From positions 52,128,001 through 52,192,000 of the forward strand of contig OZ022256.1 in NCBI GenBank assembly GCA_963978905.1: DNA of 64,000 nt, read 5' to 3'. Positions 53,690 through 64,000 of this stretch are shown here, one piece after another. The notes under the pieces were generated by a model that saw nothing but the letters and a program-made list of their open reading frames with translations, had not been told where the DNA came from and did no database searches. Source of the DNA: Trichostrongylus colubriformis (taxonomy: Eukaryota; Nematoda; Chromadorea; Rhabditida; Trichostrongylidae). Position 1 is the stretch's first letter. Every line of letters starts with the position of its first letter. The position numbers and the translations under genes were made by a program.

Positions 53690-55154
53690 TAATGAGATCC
53701 AGTACTACCCATGAATCTTGAAAACTGATGCTGCTGTCCTCTTGCCAAGAAGAAGTAGCTCGAAAAATAAAGTGAGAAATCACGCCGGCCTAGGGTCTCT
53801 CATTTCCTGACTACGATTGATATGTTTTCCTCAGCTGACGTCCATGAGATGGCACTGGCATACGAGTGATGAGACCTTGCTGGGGATGTGTTGACGGAGA
53901 GTTGAACATCAATTATGAAAGACGAATCCAGCAGTGAAGGGGAAAATGGAAAACCAAAAGACTTCAGAGGACTTTGTGTAGGATGAAGTTTTCACCCGGC
54001 ACTTTCAAAAGGGATTTCAGATGACGCCTTATAGAAGAAAAAACGTTAAGATTTTGTAGAACACTTGTATGTGGCACATCTCCGTATACTGCAAGCCTTC
54101 TGTTTGCAGTATACGGGGGAGACGGGCCTTTGGCTCCTCCGGGGTGGCACGCGACAGTTTGCGCGGCAAACTGCGCGACGCCACGTCCGACCTCGTCCTC
54201 TTTGACTGGAGCGCGAACTCGCAATCGTGCTAATTTAGATCAAGATACTCAGCGGTTTCGTTGAGAAAATGACTTCCCCTTCCTCTCATTCGTGTTTATA
54301 AATTGAGCTTTTTCGATGTTAGTTCGTATTCGTGTAACACCCGGATTTTATGTACCTAGTGAAAGAACCTTACGGAAAACGTCCGGACTCCCCGCCTTTT
54401 GACAGGAAAGTAGTCCCGTCGAAAATTAACGTGGGAAGGGGATCTTACTTCTCGGCTTTTCGGCCATTTCCATCCGTTCTTTCCCCACTGCCATGTTACT
54501 AGGCATCTCGACTTTCATGTTCACTACTTCTTTTACTTTCCGTCCGAAATTCCCTTGATGCTGCCTTTAAATAGCGTCATCAAACGTGTGGCCACCACCC
54601 TTCTGCCCGAAAGCCCTTGCCGCCCCGCCCACGTTACCCGCGTGTGCGAAATTCTGAAGCTTCTGATTTAGATCTTTCGGCGTAAAATTTTACATGTGCC
54701 TCATAGGGAGGTACCGTATGGCAATAAAAAAATCAAACTTGCGTGGACGAATATTTCAATATTCTATCGATACGTAGGGGGAAAACTTGCAGGCTGATAT
54801 TAAAGTAAAAAACAAGAAATGCAACCAGCGACAACGGCTTTCCATGGCGGAAATCACGAGTTGTAGCGAGATGTGGAATGAGGGAGAGAAAAAAGAGGGA
54901 AAACAAAGGGTTCGCGCTCAGAAGAGAGATCAGACGCAAGAGACGCCGATAACAATAACAGTAGGTGACCATAACACATACCATTTCACTAATTCGATTG
55001 GTGACGGTATCCCCGGCACCTACCATCCATAAAACCAGCATAATCGCTTTTCCTGGCCCCTTCCTTACAGAGGAAAAAACGGTTAATCTAAGTGAATTGT
55101 AGAAAGAGACATCAATCCTACTGAAGAGCCACTTCAGGATTGTAGACGATCATC
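53690..55154. other. No gene recognised; family K fragment
   Basis: An inverted family K fragment lies at about 54430-54560 (GAAAGTCGAGATGCCTAGTA on the minus strand). A small hairpin, CCGTATACTGCAA paired with TTGCAGTATACGG, lies at 54085-54117. No exon chain was seen. Confidence 0.4.
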
Positions 55155-55476
55155 ATGGCGTTCACCGAAACATTAAAAGGGAATCGCTTCAAGTACCCAC
55201 GATACTGTTACAGGTAAGTACACATTTTAACTCACAACAGGATGACGAATTTGACAGCAAACGGGACAGGAGAGGAGCAATGGATGGAGTGAGGGGATGG
55301 ACTGCGAGTGGAAATGACATTCGTGTAAGAACGGTGAGGAAATCAGTCGTTAAGTCTGGCTTGCTGAATTCGACACCTTTCAAAAAGGCAGCACTCAAAT
55401 GAAGTAGTACCCAGTATCCATCATTTTGTGAACAAATTAGGACCCGAAACCACAACAAGCAATCGCTCTAATTTGA
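55155..55476 (+). CDS. Possible small gene, 3 exons, 49 aa
   Basis: ATG at 55155 opens MAFTETLKGNRFKYPRYCY, ending at a textbook donor CAG|GTAAGT (55213). A 56-nt intron ends GGGACAG, and exon 55270-55324 reads RGAMDGVRGWTASGNDIR up to GTAAGA. A 116-nt intron ends AAATTAG, and the last exon 55441-55476 gives DPKPQQAIALI and TGA. All phases agree and both donors are strong, which is unlikely by chance but possible. The product would be small and basic, with no signal peptide. It could also be the 5' part of a longer gene. No family was recognised. Confidence 0.38.
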
Positions 55477-56289
55477 TGCACCAAAAAAGCACACCTCCAA
55501 ACTGATTCAGAGATAGGATCTAAATAAGTTTTTTGGTTAGTTTCTATTCGGGATGCGCCATGCATGCAACACCCATTTGAACCGTAGCATCCTTCGGATG
55601 ATATACAGATCTCTTCAAATCGCAAATGTCTTCTGGTTAGTGGCTAGTAAAGTGAACATGTAAAACACAGCCCCTTCATTGAATAAATTAGATATAAACT
55701 GATATTAGCATTACTGAAACAAAATTATTGAGTATTATAATATAGTTGATTGACTATAATCGAGGCTATAGCAAAAGTCCAGTAAGCGGAATGGGCTCAC
55801 TTGTTTGCTGCAGTAATATTTCAGGAATTTATACTTGGCACCGGCTAACTTGATCTCATTAGCGGTACCCACGGCAACCCGAATCAACAAGAGTTTTCAG
55901 CAAAACCAATTCTACTTCTACGACTTAATTAGAATCTCAGTAGCGGTAATTAAGCAATAGAAAAGCTGCAGAGTGCACAGCGCGACCAAAGAGCCATGGT
56001 TACAGCCCGTCCGCCGCACACTTCTAATCCCACTTACGTACAGAATAAATGATAAACATTTAGAGACTTGAGAGCTGAGACAAATCTGTGAATGTTTATT
56101 ATTTATTTACCAGAAGAAAGAATAGGTGCTGTCGCATTGGGGAATGACATCCCCTATGGACATTATTTTTACCAAAGCCAAGGGTGAGGAGGAACCCTCC
56201 ACTAACGCTTTGGCCAAAATATTTGCTTGAATATGCAAACTGACCTCTCAAAAATCCCTCCAAGATGCTTAGATGCGCAACTTTTATAA

Positions 56290-56454
56290 GGCCGCGTTCA
56301 TACTTTGCGGTGACGACGGCAGGGCGTGGCTGCGTATCTCTGCGTCTTCGCCTATGCCACGCTGTTTCGTTGCTTGCGTCGTCTCTGCATCTGCCCCGTG
56401 CTACCCTGCCTCGCTGCCTGTGAACGCCCGCCGGCGCAAAGTATGGACGCGGCC
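56290..56454. mobile_element. MITE family A copy 6
   Basis: GGCCGCGTTCATACTTTGCG to GCAAAGTATGGACGCGGCC, flanked by TAA on both sides (target duplication). Confidence 0.92.
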
Positions 56455-59276
56455 TAATATGCCTCCCCCTCATTGCGATAGCAGCAAACGATGATCGGAG
56501 GTGGCAAATGTGAAAACTGTCGTATCAGAGATACCGGGTAAGCCACAAGCATTAAACGCTTTTCTCTCGACAGGCTAAACAGTAATTAATCAGTATGAAA
56601 ATGCAGTATAATAATGAAACCGTGTTAAGGTAATGAATGAGAAAGACGTTCCAGAGTAGAAACGTAGAGCAGCTTCGTCTCACACTTATTTTTACGCTAT
56701 TCTTCCAAGTTCTCTGTTATTCTGCTACTAGTCTGATTCATTGCAAAACCGTGATAGCCCAGTGGGGGCATTCGTTGGAGCTATGACATGAGAAAAGGTC
56801 GTATGAAATGCTGTTAGACAAAAAGATTTATAGGAATAGGACCTTCCAAACAATGTCATAGTACTACCTCCAAATGTCGTCTAATAGTACTAGAATTACA
56901 ACGTTTACCTCCAAATGTCGTCCAATGATAGAATTACAACTTTTCGTGAAAATAGAGAGCGCAAAGTATGTGCTGTTCTGGAAGAATAGAATTCGACTTT
57001 CACATCCGGCATTTTGACACCATGGAGAGAGTGTGAGGAAAAAATCATAAACAAGAAGCTGTTGAAATGACACATGGGGCTCAAGAATTGACGCATATGC
57101 TAAAAATTAAAGAAAAATTGTGGGCTTGGGAAGAGCTCGGGCTTGGGAAGGGAAGACTGTCCACAATTTCCAGAAAAAAATAACACTCAGTGAACACATC
57201 TGATGCGTATCGCTTCATTTTTATGACATAAGGGCACATGAGTGCGCACAACAACGACAATCAAGACCGCCCCGTGCATGCTTTTTCAGCTCGAGTGCTA
57301 ATAGCCCGACAGCTCAGTTTTCAGCCAAGTTGTATCCTTGACCATTTCTCAGTCAATAGACCACTAAATTGCAAACGAGGAAAAAACAGAGAAAGATGCA
57401 CGCTCATGTGGATGAGGAGGAGGAAAGAGAAATAAGAAAGAGCAGAAAATCCTTCAGAAGTCGTCCATGTAGCAATGCGAAGGTCAATGTGAATAAAAGG
57501 TGGCTGGTGTATCATGACGTCATATCGTGCATCGTCACACCACACACACCTAATAACACGTAAAAGACGTTGTGACGTCATCATTCCCATGAACTTAATA
57601 GCAGTGGAGTTTTTTCTAAGTAGACATTCGGGGATGTAATTTCATCTGAAGCTTAAAAAGTACAGAAAGCCTAGAAATGGTTGAAACCAGTTCCATATGC
57701 AAGAAGGGTTTTCATGTGAGAAATGGCTCATTAAGCCCGTCGCCCTTGCCTCCTTCTAATTCAAGCCGAAATTCACATTCTCTAACTTACAATTGCGTTT
57801 TTTGGTTCCAAAGAACTATGAAATGATATCCATTTCAAACACACAGAATTCGTCCTTTCTGAACGTGGTCTACGTTGGAAGAATATTTGCTATTGGATGT
57901 GTGTGGTGCAATTGTATGAAATACATATTATAATACGCGCTATTGGAATCTATTCACATTGACCCGTAATTCGCCACCCTAGATGAAAACATAGAGAGGT
58001 GCGAACTCATTCAGAAACAGAGACTTAATCGCATGCTTCCTTTTCCCCCTCACTCCCCCCCTCCCCTCCCCCCAGCCGCCAATCAAAAAAAAAGGCCTGA
58101 CAGGCGTCGCGAAAGGCCAGTGGGTCTACGTTAAGCCGTAGTTGGGCCACTAGGCTTTTCCGACGCCTTTCATGACTCCGCCATCGCCGTGCCTCCGCGA
58201 CTGACCGACGATACTTCTGATCGTAAGGAATGGAAGGCTTTGTAGGATTTTGCTATATTTGATCCCCATTGGTGAAATGTGGTTTCACTGCAGTTTCTCT
58301 GCCGACGGCACACCTTGGAAAGAAGATATTCCAACTGCAGGTAACTTGACAGTATAATGAATCGGGGTAGATACTGTAATATGAAAATCTCTGCGCTTTA
58401 CCTGCACCTAATCAAAACGAGCCAAAGATAAAGACAGTCGACATGAACACTGGAGCATACACCTTTAAAGGGTATGCAGAAGTGGTCTTTTGGACTACTA
58501 TTAAATACTGTACTAAATAAGCTGAATGTACACAACAGAAATGCGTGAGACAAGCCAGCTAAGTAAATGTATGTACTCAGCTGGACTTTAATTGATATTG
58601 ACTTGGATACACGATAAAGAAAGACTTGGTTCTCCTATTCACAGCCAATAATCTTGTGGAAGCATCTGCGAGAGAAGAGAAAGTTCTGAGAATTTAAGAT
58701 TTTTGAAAGACGAGCGGTTGTATCGCCCGTACGCACGACGGATGACGCGGCAATTTCGAAACCTAACACACTTGAAAACTGAAACTTTTCGAAAACCAAA
58801 ATAGTGTCATATTTCAGGAGTTATGTGACATCCATGCAGCTCATGGTCAAGAGCGATACTCTCAGCTAGAACACATTTCTCGAATTTTTCGTGGCAACCA
58901 ACCGCGACGCGCGGTAATCTCACCATCCTCGCGATAGATTTGATACGCACCCGTTCTGTCATGCATATAAGGTAAATTTCGAGGATTGACGAATAGAGAG
59001 CCCCGGGTTTTTCAGTCGTCTATAAATGAAAAACTCTTGAACTAAAAAAAACTGAGAAACGATACTTTCACTTCTTCATCATACGAATCACCCATGTGAT
59101 ATCCCTTTGAAGATCCTCAGTGATTAAAGGATGCCGGATTAATATAAGTTACATGTTTTATCATAGGACAGTTCTCATTCTTTAAATATTCACCGCAAAA
59201 GTATGACAGAACAGATTCACGGCGAAAAGGTAACGAGTCTTCCGCAAAGCAACGAAAAATAATCTTGACACTATCA
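56455..59276. other. No gene recognised
   Basis: The only structured element is a short imperfect hairpin at about 58092-58172 (AAAGGCCTGACAGGCGTCGC paired with CCGACGCCTTTC, and GTGGGTCTACG/CGTAGTTGGGCCAC inside). Opposed frames at 57238-57590 lack splice context. Confidence 0.4.
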
Positions 59277-59618
59277 ACCCAGAGCTGCCCACCACTACCT
59301 CTACAACCGATTTGGTCAGAAACGCGATTTTTGGAAATCCTTTCGATTTGGCTGCAAACTTGTACCCAGGGGTAATTCGACCCGTACGGCACGAATATGG
59401 CATTCGTTTGGCGCGAAACTGCTTGGCGCCTGTGCCAGAGGCGTCGACGCCACTCCATTTTGACGCAGGCGCCAAGCAGTTTTTCGCCAAACGAATATCA
59501 TATTCGTGTTTTACGGGTTGAAATACTCCTGGGTAGAAGTTTGCAGCTAAACCGAAAGGTTTTCCAAAAACCCCTCTTCGACCGCATCGGTTGAAGAGGT
59601 AGTGGGGTAGCTCTGGGT
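59277..59618. mobile_element. Foldback element, family E copy 2 (342 bp)
   Basis: Ends ACCCAGAGCT and AGCTCTGGGT; arms of about 150 bp. The centre pairs GCGCGAAACTGCTTGGCGCC with GGCGCCAAGCAGTTTTTCGC. CACGAATATGGCATTCGTTT matches the core of the 16165-16331 element. Confidence 0.88.
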
Positions 59619-61801
59619 AAATAGTGCCATGCCATAATTGCCATAATTTCCCTTTGATTTCATTTTTGGGGAATCGTAACTTAAGAATTTATCATAAAAA
59701 TAAGGAGCCGTGCCGTTAGCAAAAATTTCAGCTCTTGCGTGACTTTTCCCATTGGGAACAGATGTTTTTCGCGTTGAATTAGCTCTGTTCAGTAGTAACA
59801 CGCAGAACGGTAGTCCAGAAAGCAGCTGAGGGGTGGGGCGTGGGGATGCGGGAAGCGACGACATGACAACGATAGCTGCCAAAAAGGATATGCGCGATAT
59901 CACATCGTATACCCTAAGGGGATATGGCTCAGATTTTATACGTGAACGAAGATCACTTGGATGGATACACTTGACGAGCCCATGGACACGTAATCGAATC
60001 GTGAACATGCTTTCTTTCCCGCGTCAATCGAATTGGCCAGGAGTAGTAGGAGATAAAAGAAAGCTGAAGTTGAGTGAAGTGAAAGGGTGAAAGCATCAAC
60101 GTCAGACGAAAATTCCAAGTATTTACGCCCCTTGAATTAATGACTCGTTATTGCTTACGGTGGTAAAATGTGGCGCCCTTTCACCACATAAAAAGTATCC
60201 CGTGGAACGCTTCCTTCGGGAGTAAACATTGATAGAACGAATTTGAACTAGAGAATGTGGAAATAAAGTTCTTAGGCATGATACGTACGAAGTTCTCCCT
60301 AAAATTGTGATGAATCGTGGACGGAAGCGAACACATGACAGATCAAATGGGATGATGAATATTACCGAAAAAAACTAAACCATAAATCATCCAAACACAT
60401 AAGGCATAGTTGAAATGGGAGAAACAAACGCTAAAAGTACTGTCACATAAATTCGAAAAGAAGGAACCCAACGGCATCTGGCCTTCGATTTGGATGGAAT
60501 GATATGTAGTACGCGGGCAAGGGCGGCGCTGGATTATGGCGAAAGAGAGTATGATGTAGTACTCGCATTTCAAGAGCAACGGCAGCACATATGTCAAAAA
60601 GGCACAGGATATTCTTGGAGAATATTCGTTTTGGGCCAAAAATCGAGTCGCTGATTTAACGTCAGCTTCTGCTTAGCTAATCTCCGCCCATCGGAATAAG
60701 CCCCGCCCCCTAGATCGTGCCCACATATCCTATGCCAACTTCGTTCTATCACATGCAATAAACCTTGAAGCTATGCCAATTTTGGAATAAATCGAGCGAA
60801 TACGGTGATTTGTCGCATGTGAAACGTCGTGACCAGATTCTCCTACTCGTCAATCTAATCATGGACAGCTACAGCTGGGGTACGGTCGCGTTCAAGTCAT
60901 TGACCATTTTCGACCTCAACTATCAAGAAATAAAAACACAGAAAAAGTCTAGAATGCTGTCATTTTATAATTTTATGAATGTAAAAACAGGAGCAACATT
61001 GTCGATAGAATGAAATGGTATGCACCATCTGTGGAACGAATATTTAAGAGTGCGTCGTTAACGGAATTACATTTCCTATCGAATATGTTTAGAATTAAAT
61101 GTAATGTGAACTACGTCATAAACTCATCTAATAACATTTCAAGGTCACAGAAAACCTATGGGGCGCCTGAAAAGAAGTAGCATGGATTTCGGTAGACGAA
61201 TTAATGAAACGAGGGATAAAAAGCTCTTATGATGTGGATTGCAAATTCTTCTCAATGTGTTTTTTTGCAAAGTTTTTAAGAAAAAAGCGAGCAAAAAAAT
61301 TTGGTTACGGGAGAGACGGACATGCAAGGGATTTGACGGGTAGTTCATGAGAATGATAGGAAGAAGCCCATTTCTGAGAAGATTGCCCTATGCACCATGT
61401 ACTTGTGTTTGCACTCGAATTCCAATAGACGATGAAAAGCGTGGTATGCTCGATATATGCAACTGTGTTTTTCTCGGAAATAGCAGCTGCAAACGGGGTC
61501 AGCTCGATGGACATCAGCGGAATCCTCAAGCCTATAGAAATCCTTTTAGAACGGCAACAAACACTTGAGAGCTCCACAATTGAAGATGCTATTCAGCAAT
61601 CCCATCACCAAGCTTGTCCTTCTAAAATGAAGTGATAAGAGCTTCTATGCTAGGCAATTTGAACAGGTGATAGAATCCAATAAACCACCATATTTACTTC
61701 TTCACCATTCCAGAAAGCTCGCGTTACCGCATGGCAATCCAGAATTATCAGAAATACTGAAAAGATATCATGTGTAAGCATGGAGAGCCCATTGATAAGT
61801 A
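59619..61801. other. No confident gene; one longer open frame
   Basis: The minus frame 60008-59547 (153 codons) is the longest here but runs into the family E foldback and lacks splice support or a known domain. Nothing else was recognised. Confidence 0.35.
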
Positions 61802-61973
61802 GGCCGCGTTCATGCTTTGCGATGTCGGCTGTAGGGCGTGACTGCGTGTCCCTGCGTCTCCGCCTGTGCCATCCTGTCTCATTGCCTACTCTTCTCTGCC
61901 CTCACCCGAGCCACTCTGCCTCGCTGCTTGTGAACGCAGCCACTCCCTGCCTGCGCGAAGTACGGACGCGGTT
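61802..61973. mobile_element. MITE family A copy 7
   Basis: GGCCGCGTTCATGCTTTGCG to GCGAAGTACGGACGCGG, with interior GCGTGTCCCTGCGTCTCCGC. Confidence 0.88.
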
Positions 61974-63370
61974 TTATATGGTACCTTCGTCTAGAAATGC
62001 AGTAATATTATACGAGCTCCAGTCTACACAAAAGCATGAAGAATCAGTGTGTTTCAATGTTAATCTTTATGCTTTTAGGTGAGCAAAACGTCATAACCTA
62101 AAGCCCTTGAAATCGACTTTGCGATCCGGCATTCGAAGTAAAGTAGAAACCAGGAGATCTTAACGACAAAGCCCGGTGGATGCTAATTATGTACCATGGT
62201 AAGGCCAGTATAAGATGAAATGAAACTATCAAATTGGAGAGATATCGAAGCTTTCGTACGGCCTGCTTTGTGACGCGAAGAATTCAACTGGGACGACAAT
62301 TATCGCAGTAGACACACGAGCCGTAGTAGATGTGTGTGTGAGAGTATGTGAGCAGTTGCTAATAGGGGAAGGCACAGAATGCAATATCGGCCCGCTGATA
62401 TAAGCTACGACTTGCTAGAAGATTCGGGGAGTAATTGCCTCAATCCACATATGAAGACGATGTAGTCGGCCGCCAGCTACAAGTATTGCACTCAGGGGGT
62501 TTACAGCCATGGTCCACATCCGCCTACGTAATGTGTATGTACGTCGCATTTTAGGATATCATCGTATATCTCTCATTAATTCGAAAAAAGGAATTCAATT
62601 AATCTTGATCGAGGCAGGTGAAAAAAAAAACCGAAAAAAGTCAGTAAATGGCTGTCGATTGAAATTCAATAAACCACTATCTCTTTTCCTCTGCATTCCA
62701 GAAACCTTAGGAAAGGTCAGGATTTAATCGTATGTCTTCCGTTACTTTGAAAACCATTTAATCTGGATTGAGATAAGTAAAACAAAAGAATTCAGTAAAT
62801 GGCTGTCGCTGTTCAGGAAGCACCTTTTATGAGCAAGAAGATCATGTGCTTAGATGAGAGGCACACAAATAAAATTTGTACCATTTGGTGCCTACAACAT
62901 GCAAAAAGAGCGAGTATGGCGTAAAGCCACATACACAGTTGCACACATGTTATCCGTTATGTATGTAGTGCAGGTACATGAAACTGCCGTTATTACATAT
63001 AGTTAATGATCTAGCACGAATTTGCAAGATTCTAAATAATTCTGATGTAACTGTAATAGCTGATGGTTCAATTGACCGAAGACGACGGCTGCCTTTACCA
63101 TGCAAGCCCTAATTATTTGCCCATTGAGCAGCGAAGTTAATTTGAATGCATTAGAAAGTGTTGAGCTGAATGTTTCGCAAACGACACAAAATGAACTGAA
63201 CAAATGGATAACTAAGTAGACAATTTCAATAAGATAATTACCAAAAATCTAAAGCCGAGAAGAGTTGATAACCGTCAACACCAGGTAGGGAACTCCGAGA
63301 ATCTAACAACAGTCAATCCTTCTCAAAATGGATAAAGGAATGACTAGAGCGTACAGAATCTGAACGTACC
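61974..63370. other. 3' flank of the right-edge gene; nothing recognised
   Basis: No exon or repeat family was recognised. A weak duplicated phrase CAGTAAATGGCTGTCGATTG / CAGTAAATGGCTGTCGCTGT occurs near 62643 and 62794. Confidence 0.35.
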
Positions 63371-63859
63371 TTACTTTGACAATTTGTAGCCTTGCGGATA
63401 GCGACGTTCCTCGCACATGTCCATTTGAAACGTGAGCTCAGGAATCTCCTTCAGTTTTCGCTAAAGTATGACTAAGTGGATGAAGATAAATTCACTGAAG
63501 TTAAGTTATAACATGATCTCAAAGATATTAGGCCATGTTCATACTTTGCGGTGCCGGTGACAGGGCGTGGCTGCGAGTCTCTGCGTCTCCGCCTGTGCCA
63601 CTCTGCCTCTTTGCCTGCGTCGTCTCTGCTCTGCGTCGCAACCTTTGAACGCAACCACGCTCTGCCAGCGCAAGGTATGATCGCGGTCATATGGTTAAAA
63701 ACTGGCGTTCAAATAAGATGATCCTATGATGAGCGTGTCATTGTGTTTATCATAAATCCCAAACTATCATGTTATCAAATGAGATTCCATAATTGTTCTA
63801 CATTATTCCTACTTTGCTTACCTCTACATTTGAACAGTCAAAATCTATTCGCAATTTAT
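63371..63859 (-). CDS. Unrecognised gene, last two exons (partial, right edge)
   Basis: Minus exon 63859-63822 (KLRIDFDCSNVE, donor GAG|GTAAGC) joins in phase to 63460-63371 (acceptor CTTTAG), which reads RKLKEIPELTFQMDMCEERR then YPQGYKLSK and stops at TAA. The upstream part lies outside the window. Its acceptor CGTAAG is weak. MITE copy A8 sits in the intron between the two exons. No family was recognised. Confidence 0.42.
63531..63687. mobile_element. MITE family A copy 8
   Basis: GGCCATGTTCATACTTTGCG to GCAAGGTATGATCGCGGTC, with interior GGCTGCGAGTCTCTGCGTCT. It is intronic to the right-edge gene. Confidence 0.88.
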
Positions 63860-64000
63860 CTTACGAGGCCTTTTGCTGTCTCTGCTTGAGAGCAAAATGA
63901 AATTGCGATGACGATTCTCATCAAATTCTAGGCTTTACAGCACTCGTGATGACTCAAGGTCTTTCTACCCACTAGTTATACAACGTTCATATCATGGCAA

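Overview
The window is nuclear DNA of a nematode, most likely a rhabditid or strongylid relative of Caenorhabditis. The evidence is many short introns (often 35 to 120 nt) with TTTCAG-type acceptors, a complete intron-rich orthologue of PIG-1/MELK, mariner remnants, and gene density far below that of C. elegans because repeats fill introns and intergenic space. No bacterial genes, rRNA, credible tRNA or CRISPR array is present. I built the gene models by reading exons, splice sites and reading phase by hand. Long open frames in this window are mostly repeat or chance.

Genes from left to right. (1) 3887-5726, minus: the 3' two thirds of a GPKOW-type splicing protein with two KOW domains and an RD/RE-rich linker. 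(2) 9126-14595, minus: a complete 19-exon pig-1/MELK kinase of 690 residues. (3) 17826-27982, minus: an unrecognised gene of about 14 exons and about 580 residues whose introns are packed with MITEs. (4) 33611-33915, minus: the last exon or exons of an unrecognised gene. (5) 35120-40150, plus: a patchy unrecognised gene. (6) 51784-52158, minus: three terminal exons. (7) 55155-55476, plus: a possible 49-residue, three-exon gene. (8) 63371-63859, minus: two terminal exons at the right edge.

The other large component is repeats, and nearly every family here is a foldback (inverted-repeat) structure. There are eight copies of a MITE with TIR GGCCGCGTTCATACTTTGCG and apparent TWA target duplications. 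Two mariner-ended palindromes (30416-31387 and 47911-49287) consist of periodically spaced small hairpins. A mariner transposase remnant (52661-53686) is folded into head-to-head halves. A roughly 5 kb foldback (46430-51590) encloses one of the mariner palindromes. Several smaller palindromes also occur. An interspersed non-palindromic repeat (family K) occurs at least eight times.

The recognised genes are housekeeping or developmental: GPKOW in the spliceosome, and PIG-1/MELK in asymmetric division and apoptosis. I see no operon-like or cooperative cluster. The most unusual signal is the mechanism-level pattern of repeated foldback formation, especially the periodic hairpin arrays bounded by mariner-type ends.
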